Source: Nocardia thailandica NBRC 100428 | GTDB lineage: Bacteria; Actinomycetota; Actinomycetes; Mycobacteriales; Mycobacteriaceae | Direction: 5' to 3' | DNA: 64,000 nt | Assembly (NCBI RefSeq): GCF_000308795.1 | Contig: NZ_BAGK01000217.1 | Location: forward strand, 54,236-118,235 | Shown: one piece after another, positions 8,830 through 16,341 of the stretch | Layout: every line of letters begins with the position of its first letter | Position numbering within the stretch: the first letter of the stretch is position 1 | Program-made: the position numbers and the translations under genes | Notes under the pieces: model-generated | Told to the model about the DNA's origin: nothing | Database searches by the model: none | Seen by the model: only the letters and a program-made list of their open reading frames with translations

Positions 8830-9381
8830 CTAACGCGCCAGGTTCAAGGTGAGTTCCACCAGCTTCTTCGCCGCGTCGCAGGGGTTCGGGTGCCCCGAAC
8901 CGGGCCGGTAGTTGATCCACCAGCTGATGACGCCGGTGTCCGCGGCCGCGGCGCTCACCCCGCACGAGTCGCCGTCGTTCGGGCGGCGGATCTGCAGCGC
9001 GAGAGTGCCCTGGACGGTGATGTTCTCGGTGGTGTACTTCAGCTTGTCGTACGTGCTGCGCTCGTTACGCAGGTTGCCGTTCTCGTACCAGGCCAGGGTG
9101 GCCATGCCGTCGCCGCCGGGCGCCCCGATCAGGTCCCACATGCAGACCGCGCCGAAGAACGAGAACTCCGGCGAGGTACCTTTGCCGACCGCGTCCTCGA
9201 TCTGCTGGGCCGAGACCACCTCACACTCGCGCAGGAGTTTGTCGAACTTCACATTCACCTGCTGGCCGGAACCGACCGGCTGCGGGTTCCCCGGCACGGT
9301 CCGGCCGCAGCCGGTCGCCACCCCGATCAACAGCCCGGCGCAGCCGAGCGCCGCGGCCGCCCGTCGTCCGATCATCGTCAT
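8830..9381 (-). CDS. DUF3558 family lipoprotein (second of a tandem pair)
   Basis: A 183-residue predicted lipoprotein. A short basic N-terminus (MTMIGRR) precedes a hydrophobic run and a VATGC lipobox, so the cysteine near residue 25 would be lipidated and exported. The mature part has the spaced cysteines and the C-terminal HPNPCDAAKKLVELTLNLA stretch typical of DUF3558 proteins, which are abundant in Nocardia and mycobacteria and of unknown function. The ATG overlaps the stop of the upstream lipoprotein gene (ATGA), which shows coupling. A second ATG two codons later is possible. Confidence 0.8.
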   Translation of the reverse strand: MTMIGRRAAAALGCAGLLIGVATGCGRTVPGNPQPVGSGQQVNVKFDKLLRECEVVSAQQIEDAVGKGTSPEFSFFGAVCMWDLIGAPGGDGMATLAWYENGNLRNERSTYDKLKYTTENITVQGTLALQIRRPNDGDSCGVSAAAADTGVISWWINYRPGSGHPNPCDAAKKLVELTLNLAR

Positions 9382-9905
9382 CCCCCCAGCCGCTGCACGG
9401 TCAGTTCGGCGAGTTTGCGGCTGCGGTCGCACGGGTTGCCCCCGACCGCGCCGAAGCTGCCGTAGGACGTGGACCACTCGAAGAAGTCGTCGCCGAGCTG
9501 TACCGCCAGGTCGCAGATGCGCCCGCGCGGGTCGAGTGCGGCGAAGCCCGGTTTGCCCCCGACGGTGATCGACTCGGGCGCGCGGCCGTTGGTGGAGACC
9601 CAGGCCTTCTCCCGGTCGATCGGGCTGCCCCGATACGAGGCGAAGGTGACACTCGGTGAGCCCTGCCCGAAGGACTGCCAATTGCAGCCGACCGCGTTCT
9701 TGAACGACCCCGAGATCTGGCCGAGCCCGGCGAGGTCGCGTACCTCGTCGTCGGTGACGTGCCCGCACTCGCCGGCGAACGGCCCGAGGGCCACCACCCG
9801 CGGCACCGGCCTGGCCGGCCCCGCGGAATCGTCGCCGCCGGTACCGCACGCGGTCAGGCTCAGCACACAAGCCGTTCCGGCGAGGAGAGCAGGCAGGATC
9901 CGCAT
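9378..9905 (-). CDS. DUF3558 family lipoprotein (first of a tandem pair)
   Basis: A 175-residue lipoprotein with the signal MRILPALLAGTACVLSLTAC, in which LTAC is a clean lipobox. The mature part ends NPCDRSRKLAELTVQRLGG, matching the C-terminal motif of the neighbour, so the two are diverged tandem duplicates. Cysteines in AVGCNW, RICDL and NPCD are probably disulphide-bonded outside the membrane. It is translated just before, and coupled to, the second lipoprotein. No specific function is known for the family. Confidence 0.8.
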   Translation of the reverse strand: MRILPALLAGTACVLSLTACGTGGDDSAGPARPVPRVVALGPFAGECGHVTDDEVRDLAGLGQISGSFKNAVGCNWQSFGQGSPSVTFASYRGSPIDREKAWVSTNGRAPESITVGGKPGFAALDPRGRICDLAVQLGDDFFEWSTSYGSFGAVGGNPCDRSRKLAELTVQRLGG

Positions 9906-9935
9906 GGCCGCAACTCTACCCAGATCGCCACGGCC

Positions 9936-11090
9936 CTACAGATTCCCGCGCGCCTCCTGTTCGCGCTCGATCGCCTGGAAAAGTGCCTTGAAGTTGCCTT
10001 TTCCGAAGCCGAGTGACCCGTGCCGCTCGATGATCTCGAAGAACACGGTCGGGCGATCGGTGACCGGTTTGCAGAAGATCTGCAGCAGGTAGCCGTCCTC
10101 GTCGCGGTCGACCAGGATGCCGCGCCGCTGGAGTTCGGCGACCGGGACGCGGACCCGGCCGATACGGGCGCGCAGGTCGGGGTCGGAGTAGTAGGTGTCC
10201 GGGGTGGCCAGGAATTCGACGCCCTCGGTGCGCAGGGCGTCGACGGTGGCCAGGATGTCGGAGGTGGCCAGGGCGATGTGCTGGACGCCCGGCCCGCGAT
10301 AGAACTCCAGGTACTCGTCGATCTGGGACTTCTTGCGCCCGACCGCGGGTTCGTTGAGCGGGAACTTCACCCGGTGGTTGCCGTTGGCGACCACCTTGCT
10401 CATGAGGGCGGAGTACTCGGTGGCGATGTCGTCGCCGACGAACTCGGCCATGTTGGTGAATCCCATGACGCGGCGGTAGAACTCGACCCACTGGTCCATG
10501 CGGCCGAGCTCGACGTTGCCGACGACGTGGTCGATGGCCTGGAACAACCGGGAGGGGCCGCCGGGCCGCGGCTGGTAGCCGGACCGGCGCGCGACATACC
10601 CGGGCAGGTACGGGCCGTAGTAGCCGGAGCGGTCGACCAGGGTGTGCCGGGTCTCGCCGTAGGTGGCCAGCGCCGCCGACCGGACGACGCCGAAATCGTC
10701 CGCCTCGTCGTGCGGTTCGACCAGGACCGTCGCGCCGTGCGCGCGGGCCCAGTCGATGCAGCGGTCCACGTCGGGGACCTCGAGGGCGATGTCGACCACC
10801 CCGTCGCCGTGCCGGTCGTGGTGGGCGACCAGCGGGCTGTCCGGATCGACCGCGCCCTGGACGACGAACCGGGCGCTCCCGCTGCGCAGGACGAACGACT
10901 TGTGGTCGCGATTGCCGGTCTCGGGGCCCGAGTACGCCTCGAGCCGCATCCCGAACGCCGATTCCAGATAGTGGGCGGTCTGCGTGGCGTTGCCGACCAC
11001 CCACACCAGCGCGTCCCAGCCGATCACCGGGAACGGGTCGGTGCTGTCGTCGTGGTCGACCAGGCCGACCAGCTGCTGCTCGATGGTCAT
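9936..11090 (-). CDS. hpd: 4-hydroxyphenylpyruvate dioxygenase
   Basis: A 384-residue Fe(II) enzyme that converts 4-hydroxyphenylpyruvate to homogentisate in tyrosine degradation. The C-terminal vicinal-oxygen-chelate half carries the metal triad His188 (AIDHVVGNV), His271 (VQHIALATS) and Glu352 (VFFEIIER). The C-terminal GFGKGNFKALFQAIEREQ helix that closes the active site is intact. The ATG at 11090 was chosen because the family starts just before this point and the upstream extension is out of character. A divergently transcribed Lrp-type gene lies 136 bases away. No homogentisate dioxygenase gene is in the window. Confidence 0.95.
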   Translation of the reverse strand: MTIEQQLVGLVDHDDSTDPFPVIGWDALVWVVGNATQTAHYLESAFGMRLEAYSGPETGNRDHKSFVLRSGSARFVVQGAVDPDSPLVAHHDRHGDGVVDIALEVPDVDRCIDWARAHGATVLVEPHDEADDFGVVRSAALATYGETRHTLVDRSGYYGPYLPGYVARRSGYQPRPGGPSRLFQAIDHVVGNVELGRMDQWVEFYRRVMGFTNMAEFVGDDIATEYSALMSKVVANGNHRVKFPLNEPAVGRKKSQIDEYLEFYRGPGVQHIALATSDILATVDALRTEGVEFLATPDTYYSDPDLRARIGRVRVPVAELQRRGILVDRDEDGYLLQIFCKPVTDRPTVFFEIIERHGSLGFGKGNFKALFQAIEREQEARGNL

Positions 11091-11177
11091 ACCCAAGGGA
11101 AGCCGACCGGCCGAGAACTCGGCAACAGAGGAGCATCGGCCTGGACACACTGCCGCGAGCGCCCAGCGGTTCGGCGG

Positions 11178-11192
11178 AATTGGTGGACAATT
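11178..11192. promoter_or_regulatory. Candidate Lrp-type operator between hpd and its divergent regulator
   Basis: AATTG at 11178-11182 and CAATT at 11188-11192 form a perfect inverted repeat with a five-base spacer, in an otherwise GC-rich intergenic region. Size and AT character fit Lrp/AsnC sites. It lies 34 bases upstream of the regulator start. Confidence 0.5.
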
Positions 11193-11226
11193 TGAATAGC
11201 AGGCAACGACGCCACGGAGGTCGAAG

Positions 11227-11733
11227 ATGCACGCCCTCGACGAATTGGATCTGGCCATCCTCACCGCGATGCACGAGCATCAGCGGGCCGGGATCCTCGA
11301 GCTGTCCCGGCAGACGAAGGTGGCGAGGGCGACCGTGCAGGCCCGGATCAACCGGATGGAGCAGTCCGGGGTGATCGCCTCCTACGATCCGCAGATCGAC
11401 GTCACCGCGGCCGGGTTCGACGTGCAGGCGTTCGTCACCCTGGAGATCGCCCAGGGCGCGCTCGACGCGGTGACCGCCGAACTCGACGCCATGCCCGGCG
11501 TCCTCGAGGCCTACGCGACGACGGGTTCCGGCGACGTGCTGTGCCGGATCGGCGCGGACTCGCACGCCGGGCTCCAGGCGGTGCTGCTCAGCATCGATCG
11601 GACCGGCTCGGTGGTGCGCTCGCACAGTGTCATCGTGCTGTCCACGGTGGTCCCCCGCCGGTCCATGCCCCTGCTGCGCACGCTCACCCCGGCGGGCACC
11701 GCCAAGGCGCCGGCCTACCGCGAGCCGCGCTGA
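11227..11733 (+). CDS. Lrp/AsnC family transcriptional regulator
   Basis: A 168-residue protein with an N-terminal winged helix (ELDLAILTAMHEHQRAGILELSRQTKVARATVQARINRME) and a C-terminal RAM domain that forms the effector-binding oligomer (GVLEAYATTGSGDVLCRIGA). GGAGG at 11216-11220 supports the ATG. It is divergent from hpd, so it most probably controls tyrosine catabolism in response to an aromatic amino acid or keto acid; this target is inferred from position only. Confidence 0.88.
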   Translation: MHALDELDLAILTAMHEHQRAGILELSRQTKVARATVQARINRMEQSGVIASYDPQIDVTAAGFDVQAFVTLEIAQGALDAVTAELDAMPGVLEAYATTGSGDVLCRIGADSHAGLQAVLLSIDRTGSVVRSHSVIVLSTVVPRRSMPLLRTLTPAGTAKAPAYREPR

Positions 11734-11740
11734 GCGCCGG

Positions 11741-12388
11741 TCAGGCCCGGCCGAGGCGGGTGAGCAGGCCGTGGACGTGGGCTTCGGCGGCCGCGCGGGC
11801 GGACTCGGGGTGGCCGGACTCGAGGGCCTCGACGATGCGGCGGTGTTCGCGCAGGGCGACGCGGCGGTTGCGGGCCGAGCACCACAGGTCGCCGCGGTAG
11901 AGGTGTGCCTGGGCCTCGAGGCGGGCCAGTTCCTCGGCGACGCAGGTGTTGCCGGAGGCGTCGCGCAGGAAAGTGTGGAATTCCAGGTCGAGCGCGGCGT
12001 CGCGGGCCGGGTCGGGCGCGTCGGCGAGGTGCGCCTCCTGGGCGGCGAGGATGCCGCCCAGCTCGTCCAGGTCGGCCTCGGTGAGCCGGGTGGCGGCCGC
12101 CGCCGCGGCGAGCCCGTCCAGGACGGCGCGCACGGCGAGCACGTCCCGGATGCGGTCGTCGTCGACGGCGGCCACCTTCGCGCCCGCGTGCGGTGCGCTG
12201 ATCGCGAGCCCCTCGTGGATCAGCTGTTGCACCGCCTCGCGGACCGGGCTGCGGCTGACCCCGAGCCGAGCCGCCAGCGCGGGCACGCTGAGCGGTTGCC
12301 CCGGGGTCAGCTCGCCGGAAAGGACCATCCCGCGGATCTGCCGGTGCACCGACTGCCCGAGCAGCGATGAGGAGCTGTCGTCGGTCAT
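11741..12388 (-). CDS. GntR family (FadR/FCD type) regulator
   Basis: A 215-residue regulator with an N-terminal GntR winged helix (LSVPALAARLGVSRSPVREAVQQLIHEGL) and an all-helical FCD ligand-binding domain (VRAVLDGLAAAAAA, then DLEFHTFLRDASGN and EHRRIVEALESGHPESARAAAEAHV). The His and Asp residues in these stretches match the metal- or carboxylate-binding pocket usual in FCD proteins. It is the last gene of a minus-strand cluster with an oxygenase, an ABC importer and an amidohydrolase, 30 bases after the oxygenase stop, and is the obvious candidate controller of the cluster. Confidence 0.9.
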   Translation of the reverse strand: MTDDSSSSLLGQSVHRQIRGMVLSGELTPGQPLSVPALAARLGVSRSPVREAVQQLIHEGLAISAPHAGAKVAAVDDDRIRDVLAVRAVLDGLAAAAAATRLTEADLDELGGILAAQEAHLADAPDPARDAALDLEFHTFLRDASGNTCVAEELARLEAQAHLYRGDLWCSARNRRVALREHRRIVEALESGHPESARAAAEAHVHGLLTRLGRA

Positions 12389-12418
12389 GTGCCGATCCCT
12401 TCCGTGTCGATGGGGGGA

Positions 12419-13411
12419 TTATCCCCGGGGGCGGTAGTTGGCCCTGACCCGCGCGTCGAGGAAGTCGGCGGCGGTCACCGGCGGGTACTTGCCGCCGGGT
12501 CCCTGGATGACCGCGTCGCGGTCGGCCTGGGCGAAGTAGGCGATGCTGTAGCGCTCGCCCTGGTACTCGCCCTCGCCGGGGCTGCGCACGCGGTGGAAGT
12601 TCGACGGGAGGGCGTCGTCGCTCCACCGGGTCAGCATGTCGCCGATGTTGCAGGTGATCAGGCTCGACGACGGGGTGATGGAGGTCCACTCCTGCTCGGC
12701 CATCTCCTTGCCGGGGCACACCTGCAGCCCGCCCTGCCCGTCGCGCTGGAACAGCAGGGTGAGGCAGTCGAAGTCGGTGTGCGCGCCCGCCCGCCAGCGG
12801 CCGGGGACCCCGCGCAGTTCCTCCGGCACCGCGAAGTAGTGCAGCAGGCGCAGGGTGCTCTGGTACTGCGGGGAGGCGGGATCGTGTGCGGCGGTGAAGT
12901 GTTCGCGGTCGAGGCCGAGACGGTCGGCGAAGCAGGACAGCACCCGCATGGCGACGGTCCAGCAACGCCGCTCGAAATCCAGGACGCGGGAACGGAATCC
13001 GGGGAGTTCGGCCTCGGTCGGCCAGCGGCCCTCCATGTGCGGCCGGGTGACCTGATAGGACTCCTTCTGATCCGGCACGCCGATCGAGGGCCGCACCTGA
13101 CTCAGGCTCTCCCAGCCCGCGTTGTCGGCCTTGACCAGGGGATACCGCGCCTTGACCGCCTCGGGCAGCGAGAAGAATCCGGCGGTGGCGGCGAACATCT
13201 CGTCGACGAGGTCCTGGGGGATGCCGTGCCCGGCGAGCTGGAAGAAGCCGATCTCGGTGGCCGCGTCCCACAGCTCCCCGGCGATCTCGGCGCGCCTGCC
13301 CTCGAAGTCGGTGAGATCGATGACGCGGATCTCCCGGGTGTCGGTCTCGGTGCCGAGGCCGCCCATCTGCTGTTCGCGGGCGACTTCGGACAGGTCGTAG
13401 TCGGTGGTCAT
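12419..13411 (-). CDS. 2-oxoglutarate/Fe(II) oxygenase, isopenicillin N synthase-like
   Basis: A 330-residue enzyme of the IPNS/2OG-Fe(II) superfamily. The N-terminal DIOX_N part contains IDLTDFEGRR and GFFQLAGHGIP. The iron triad is His211-x-Asp213 (AHTDFD) and His273 (NFHRV). The Arg287-x-Ser289 pair (RYSIAYF) binds the 2-oxoglutarate carboxylate, which points to a 2OG-dependent hydroxylase. Its gene lies directly after the ABC substrate-binding protein gene (8-base gap) and before the GntR gene. The context suggests oxidation of an imported small heterocycle; related fungal enzymes act on thymine. The substrate is not known. Confidence 0.85.
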   Translation of the reverse strand: MTTDYDLSEVAREQQMGGLGTETDTREIRVIDLTDFEGRRAEIAGELWDAATEIGFFQLAGHGIPQDLVDEMFAATAGFFSLPEAVKARYPLVKADNAGWESLSQVRPSIGVPDQKESYQVTRPHMEGRWPTEAELPGFRSRVLDFERRCWTVAMRVLSCFADRLGLDREHFTAAHDPASPQYQSTLRLLHYFAVPEELRGVPGRWRAGAHTDFDCLTLLFQRDGQGGLQVCPGKEMAEQEWTSITPSSSLITCNIGDMLTRWSDDALPSNFHRVRSPGEGEYQGERYSIAYFAQADRDAVIQGPGGKYPPVTAADFLDARVRANYRPRG

Positions 13412-13419
13412 GGGCGCTC

Positions 13420-14592
13420 CTATCCGGTGACGGCGATGCCGCGGTCGAGGAATTCGGTGGTGACGAGCTGGTCGGCGCGCAGGCCCGCCGGTACGTCGGC
13501 GCCGCCCTTGCGCAGGATGGGCGCGAACTCGTCGATGACCCGCTGCATGCGGGCGGTGTCGAAACTGCCGAGGACACCGTCGGTGTCGTTGCCGATCAGG
13601 CCGCCGTCGATGAGGGCACGGCTGCCGAAGGCGGCGAGTTCGGCGCTGTAGGGGGTGAGCTTGGGGTTCTTCGCGACGACGTCGACCACGACGGCGTCGA
13701 CCCGCGACGGGTCGGCGCGGAAGTCGGCGGTGGCGCGCTGGATCATCGGCACGAGACGCCGCAGGCAGGGTCGCAGTTCGTCGACGCGGTCGGCGCGCAC
13801 GGTGACGGTGCGGGCGTAGCCCTCGTAACCGACGTCGCGCAGCAGCTGGTACGCCACCGGCTTCCCCCACGCCCGGACCTCGTGTTCGTAGGTGAACGGC
13901 TCGGCGTTGGCGAATCCCTGCTGGGCGAGGGAGGAGTCGCCGACGAAGCGGGACGGGGAGTTGTCGTAGGAGGCGTCGATCTGTTCGGGTTTCACCAGGC
14001 CGCGCGCGACCAGCCAGTCCGGGTACATCTGCCCCTTGGACACCACGATCGGCTTGCCCGAGCGGCCGATGTCGGCGATGCCGCGCCAGTCGGGATGGGC
14101 CGCCGGGTCCCACATGAGCATCTGCGGGCTGCCGCGCAGCAGGGTGGTGACCGCGACGATCGGCTGCTTCGCGGCGGCGGCGACCGCGTGTTCGGAATGG
14201 GCTAGGCCCAGGGTGATCCCGGGGTCCACGTACATCTGGGAGGGCACGGTCTGGAAGCCGATGGCCGGTCCGCCCGCGCGGATCTCGAGCTTCACGCCGG
14301 TGTCGCGGCCGCCGGTCACCAGCGGACCGGTGATCTTGTTGTTGTCGGCGTCGACGGTGTAGCCGGGGCCGAGCAGGCCGAAGATCGGGCCGGAGTCGGT
14401 CTCCGGCGACCACTGCAGCTGCACGGCGACGGTGTCCGGGCACAGCCCGTCGAGCCGCTGGTCGGCGGGCGCCGGGTCGAGGGCGACCGGGGCGGCGGGG
14501 TCGGCGTCGCCGGAGCAGGCGGCCACGGTGCCTGCCAGCAGCACGGCGGCGGCCGCCGCGCCGAGGCGGCGCAGGGTGTTCGGCTTCTTCAT
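13420..14592 (-). CDS. ABC transporter substrate-binding lipoprotein, NMT1/ThiY-SsuA type
   Basis: A 390-residue exported lipoprotein; the signal ends LLAGTVAAC, giving a lipidated cysteine near residue 26. The mature part is a type II periplasmic-binding fold of the NMT1 class used for pyrimidines, sulphonates and similar small organics. VQLQWSPETDSGPIFG is the start of the first lobe. PSQMYVDPGITLGLAHSEHAV and GKPIVVSKGQMYPDWL line the likely ligand cleft. It is followed by the oxygenase and preceded by the permease and ATPase, forming a complete importer. The ligand cannot be assigned from sequence alone. Confidence 0.85.
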   Translation of the reverse strand: MKKPNTLRRLGAAAAAVLLAGTVAACSGDADPAAPVALDPAPADQRLDGLCPDTVAVQLQWSPETDSGPIFGLLGPGYTVDADNNKITGPLVTGGRDTGVKLEIRAGGPAIGFQTVPSQMYVDPGITLGLAHSEHAVAAAAKQPIVAVTTLLRGSPQMLMWDPAAHPDWRGIADIGRSGKPIVVSKGQMYPDWLVARGLVKPEQIDASYDNSPSRFVGDSSLAQQGFANAEPFTYEHEVRAWGKPVAYQLLRDVGYEGYARTVTVRADRVDELRPCLRRLVPMIQRATADFRADPSRVDAVVVDVVAKNPKLTPYSAELAAFGSRALIDGGLIGNDTDGVLGSFDTARMQRVIDEFAPILRKGGADVPAGLRADQLVTTEFLDRGIAVTG

Positions 14593-14604
14593 GGCGAGTC
14601 CTAG

Positions 14605-15450
14605 CTAGTGGGCGGAGGTGTGCCAGCGACCGACGGTGATCTTCTGGACGACGGTGAAGACGGCGAAGACCAGGACACCGAACAGCGCGGCGAGCAGCAG
14701 CGCGGCGATGAGGTCCTCGGATTGCAGGCGGGCACGGTAGGTGTCGAGCAGGGTGCCGATGCCGGGCTTGCCCTGCGCGAAGAACATGTCGCCGATGATC
14801 GCGCCGGTGACCGAGAGGCCGGCGGCGGTCCGCAGTCCGGTCAGGATGGAGGGCAGGGCGGCGGGCAGTTCCAGCGACCACAGCCGCCGCGCGCGGCCCG
14901 CGCGGCCGAGGGTGAACAGTTCGCGCAGGTTGCGGTCGACGGATTTGATGCCGAACAGCGTCATGGCGATGATCGGGTGGATGGCGATGAGCACGCAGAC
15001 GGTGGTGCGCGCGGCGAAGCCGTAACCGAGCCAGAGGCCGATCAGCGGGACCACCGCGAGCACCGGAATCGCCTGCAGGACGACCGCGTAGGGGTAGACG
15101 ACGTTCTCGATCGGCTTGGCCTGGCTCATCAGCACCGCGATCGCGACGCCGAGCACGGCGGCCAGGCCGAGGCCGGTCACCGCGACCCGGGCGGTGACCG
15201 CGAGCGCGTGCAGCATGGTCTCGACGGTCTTCGGGTTACCGAACGACTCGGCGAGCACGGTGTGCGGCGGCGGCAGCAGGAAGCGCCGCTGTGGGCTGAG
15301 TACCAGCATCGACACCGCGTACCAGGCGCCGAGGGCGAGGCCGACCGAGAGCACGGGCGCGAGCGTGGCGCGGGCCGCCTTCCTGAGGTCGGGCCGGGGG
15401 ACGCGGCGCACGGGGACGGTCACGGCGGGGCGGGCGGTGATGCTCACCAT
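14605..15450 (-). CDS. ABC transporter permease (nitrate/sulphonate/pyrimidine class)
   Basis: A 281-residue BPD-type inner-membrane permease with about six transmembrane segments. The EAA loop that docks the ATPase is seen as LFTLGRAGRARRLWSLELPAALPSILTGLRTAAGLS. Start and stop overlap by one base with the ATPase gene (TGATG). It should form a homodimer with two copies of the ATPase and take substrate from the adjacent NMT1-type lipoprotein. Confidence 0.9.
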   Translation of the reverse strand: MVSITARPAVTVPVRRVPRPDLRKAARATLAPVLSVGLALGAWYAVSMLVLSPQRRFLLPPPHTVLAESFGNPKTVETMLHALAVTARVAVTGLGLAAVLGVAIAVLMSQAKPIENVVYPYAVVLQAIPVLAVVPLIGLWLGYGFAARTTVCVLIAIHPIIAMTLFGIKSVDRNLRELFTLGRAGRARRLWSLELPAALPSILTGLRTAAGLSVTGAIIGDMFFAQGKPGIGTLLDTYRARLQSEDLIAALLLAALFGVLVFAVFTVVQKITVGRWHTSAH

Positions 15451-16235
15451 CAGCGAGCCTCCTTCAGCGAGTCCGAGATCCGGGCGGTGAGGGCGGTGAA
15501 GGCCGGGTCGAACCGCACGGCCCGCTCGCGCGGATAGGGCAGGTCGACCTCGATCACCTCGTGGACCCGCCCCGGCCGGGCCGACATGACGACCACGCGG
15601 GAGGCCAGGAACACCGCCTCGGAGACCGAGTGGGTGATGAACAGGGCGGTGAACCGGTTGTCGGCGTAGAGGCGGAGCAGTTCCTCCTGCATGGTCAGCC
15701 GGGTCATCTCGTCGAGCGCGCCGAACGGTTCGTCCAGGAGCATCAGCCGCGGTTCCAGCGACAGCGCCCTGGCCAGCGACACCCGCATCCGCATGCCACC
15801 CGACAGGCGGCTGGGCAGCTGTCCGGCGAAATCGGCGAGCCCGACCTTGTCCAGCGCGGCCTCGGCGCGGGCGCGCCGGGTCCGGCGGTCGACGCCGGCC
15901 AGCTCGGCCGACAGCTCGACGTTGCGGCGCACCGACCGCCAGGGCAGGAGCGTGGCCTCCTGGAAGATGAAGCCGATCGATTCCGTGCGGACCGCGACCG
16001 CGCCCGCGCTGACCTGTTCGAGACCGGCGGCCAGCCGCAGCAGCGTGGATTTGCCGCAGCCGGACGGCCCGACCACGGCGACGAATTCGCCCGCGGCGAT
16101 GTCGAGGTCGATGTCGGCGAGGGCCAGGGTGCCCTCCGGTCCGTCGTAGCGCTTGCCGACGCCGGCGAAGGAGACCTCCAGCCCGGTCAGCAGTGTGCGC
16201 GCGTCGGCGTCGTTGACGGTGTCGTAGAGCGTCAC
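15450..16235 (-). CDS. ABC transporter ATP-binding protein (nitrate/sulphonate/pyrimidine class)
   Basis: A 261-residue ATPase with Walker A GPSGCGKST (residues 56-64), Q-loop FQEATLLPW, signature LSGGM (144-148), Walker B LMLLDEP (164-170) and the switch histidine in FITHSVSEA. The motif set is that of the SsuB/TauB/ThiZ group. It is the first gene of the importer and follows the amidohydrolase gene after 106 bases. That spacer carries a possible operator, so importer expression may be controlled separately. Confidence 0.92.
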   Translation of the reverse strand: MTLYDTVNDADARTLLTGLEVSFAGVGKRYDGPEGTLALADIDLDIAAGEFVAVVGPSGCGKSTLLRLAAGLEQVSAGAVAVRTESIGFIFQEATLLPWRSVRRNVELSAELAGVDRRTRRARAEAALDKVGLADFAGQLPSRLSGGMRMRVSLARALSLEPRLMLLDEPFGALDEMTRLTMQEELLRLYADNRFTALFITHSVSEAVFLASRVVVMSARPGRVHEVIEVDLPYPRERAVRFDPAFTALTARISDSLKEAR

Positions 16236-16299
16236 CGATGGTCACCCCTTCCGGTGTGTGCGTGCAACTCGTGTGTGAAATCAGTCTTACTGCCCTGGA

Positions 16300-16309
16300 T
16301 TACATGCAA
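16300..16309 (-). promoter_or_regulatory. Candidate GntR operator overlapping a -10-like element
   Basis: On the minus strand the AT-rich sequence TTGCATGTAA is palindromic at four of its five base pairs and contains TGTAAT, a five-of-six match to a -10 element. It lies about 65 bases upstream of the importer ATPase gene. No good -35 was found, so a repressor site or an activator-dependent promoter is possible. Confidence 0.35.
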
Positions 16310-16341
16310 TGCTGAAGCTGTTTCGCGCTGATTAACAGTCA

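Noticed and set aside
9916..11625. 569-codon minus-strand frame over hpd and the Lrp gene
   Set aside because: It is out of frame with hpd, whose catalytic triad is in the other frame.
12419..14881. A single 820-codon minus-strand frame that joins the oxygenase to upstream sequence
   Set aside because: Only its last 330 codons are the oxygenase. The N-terminal part is an Arg-rich out-of-frame shadow of the substrate-binding protein and permease genes.
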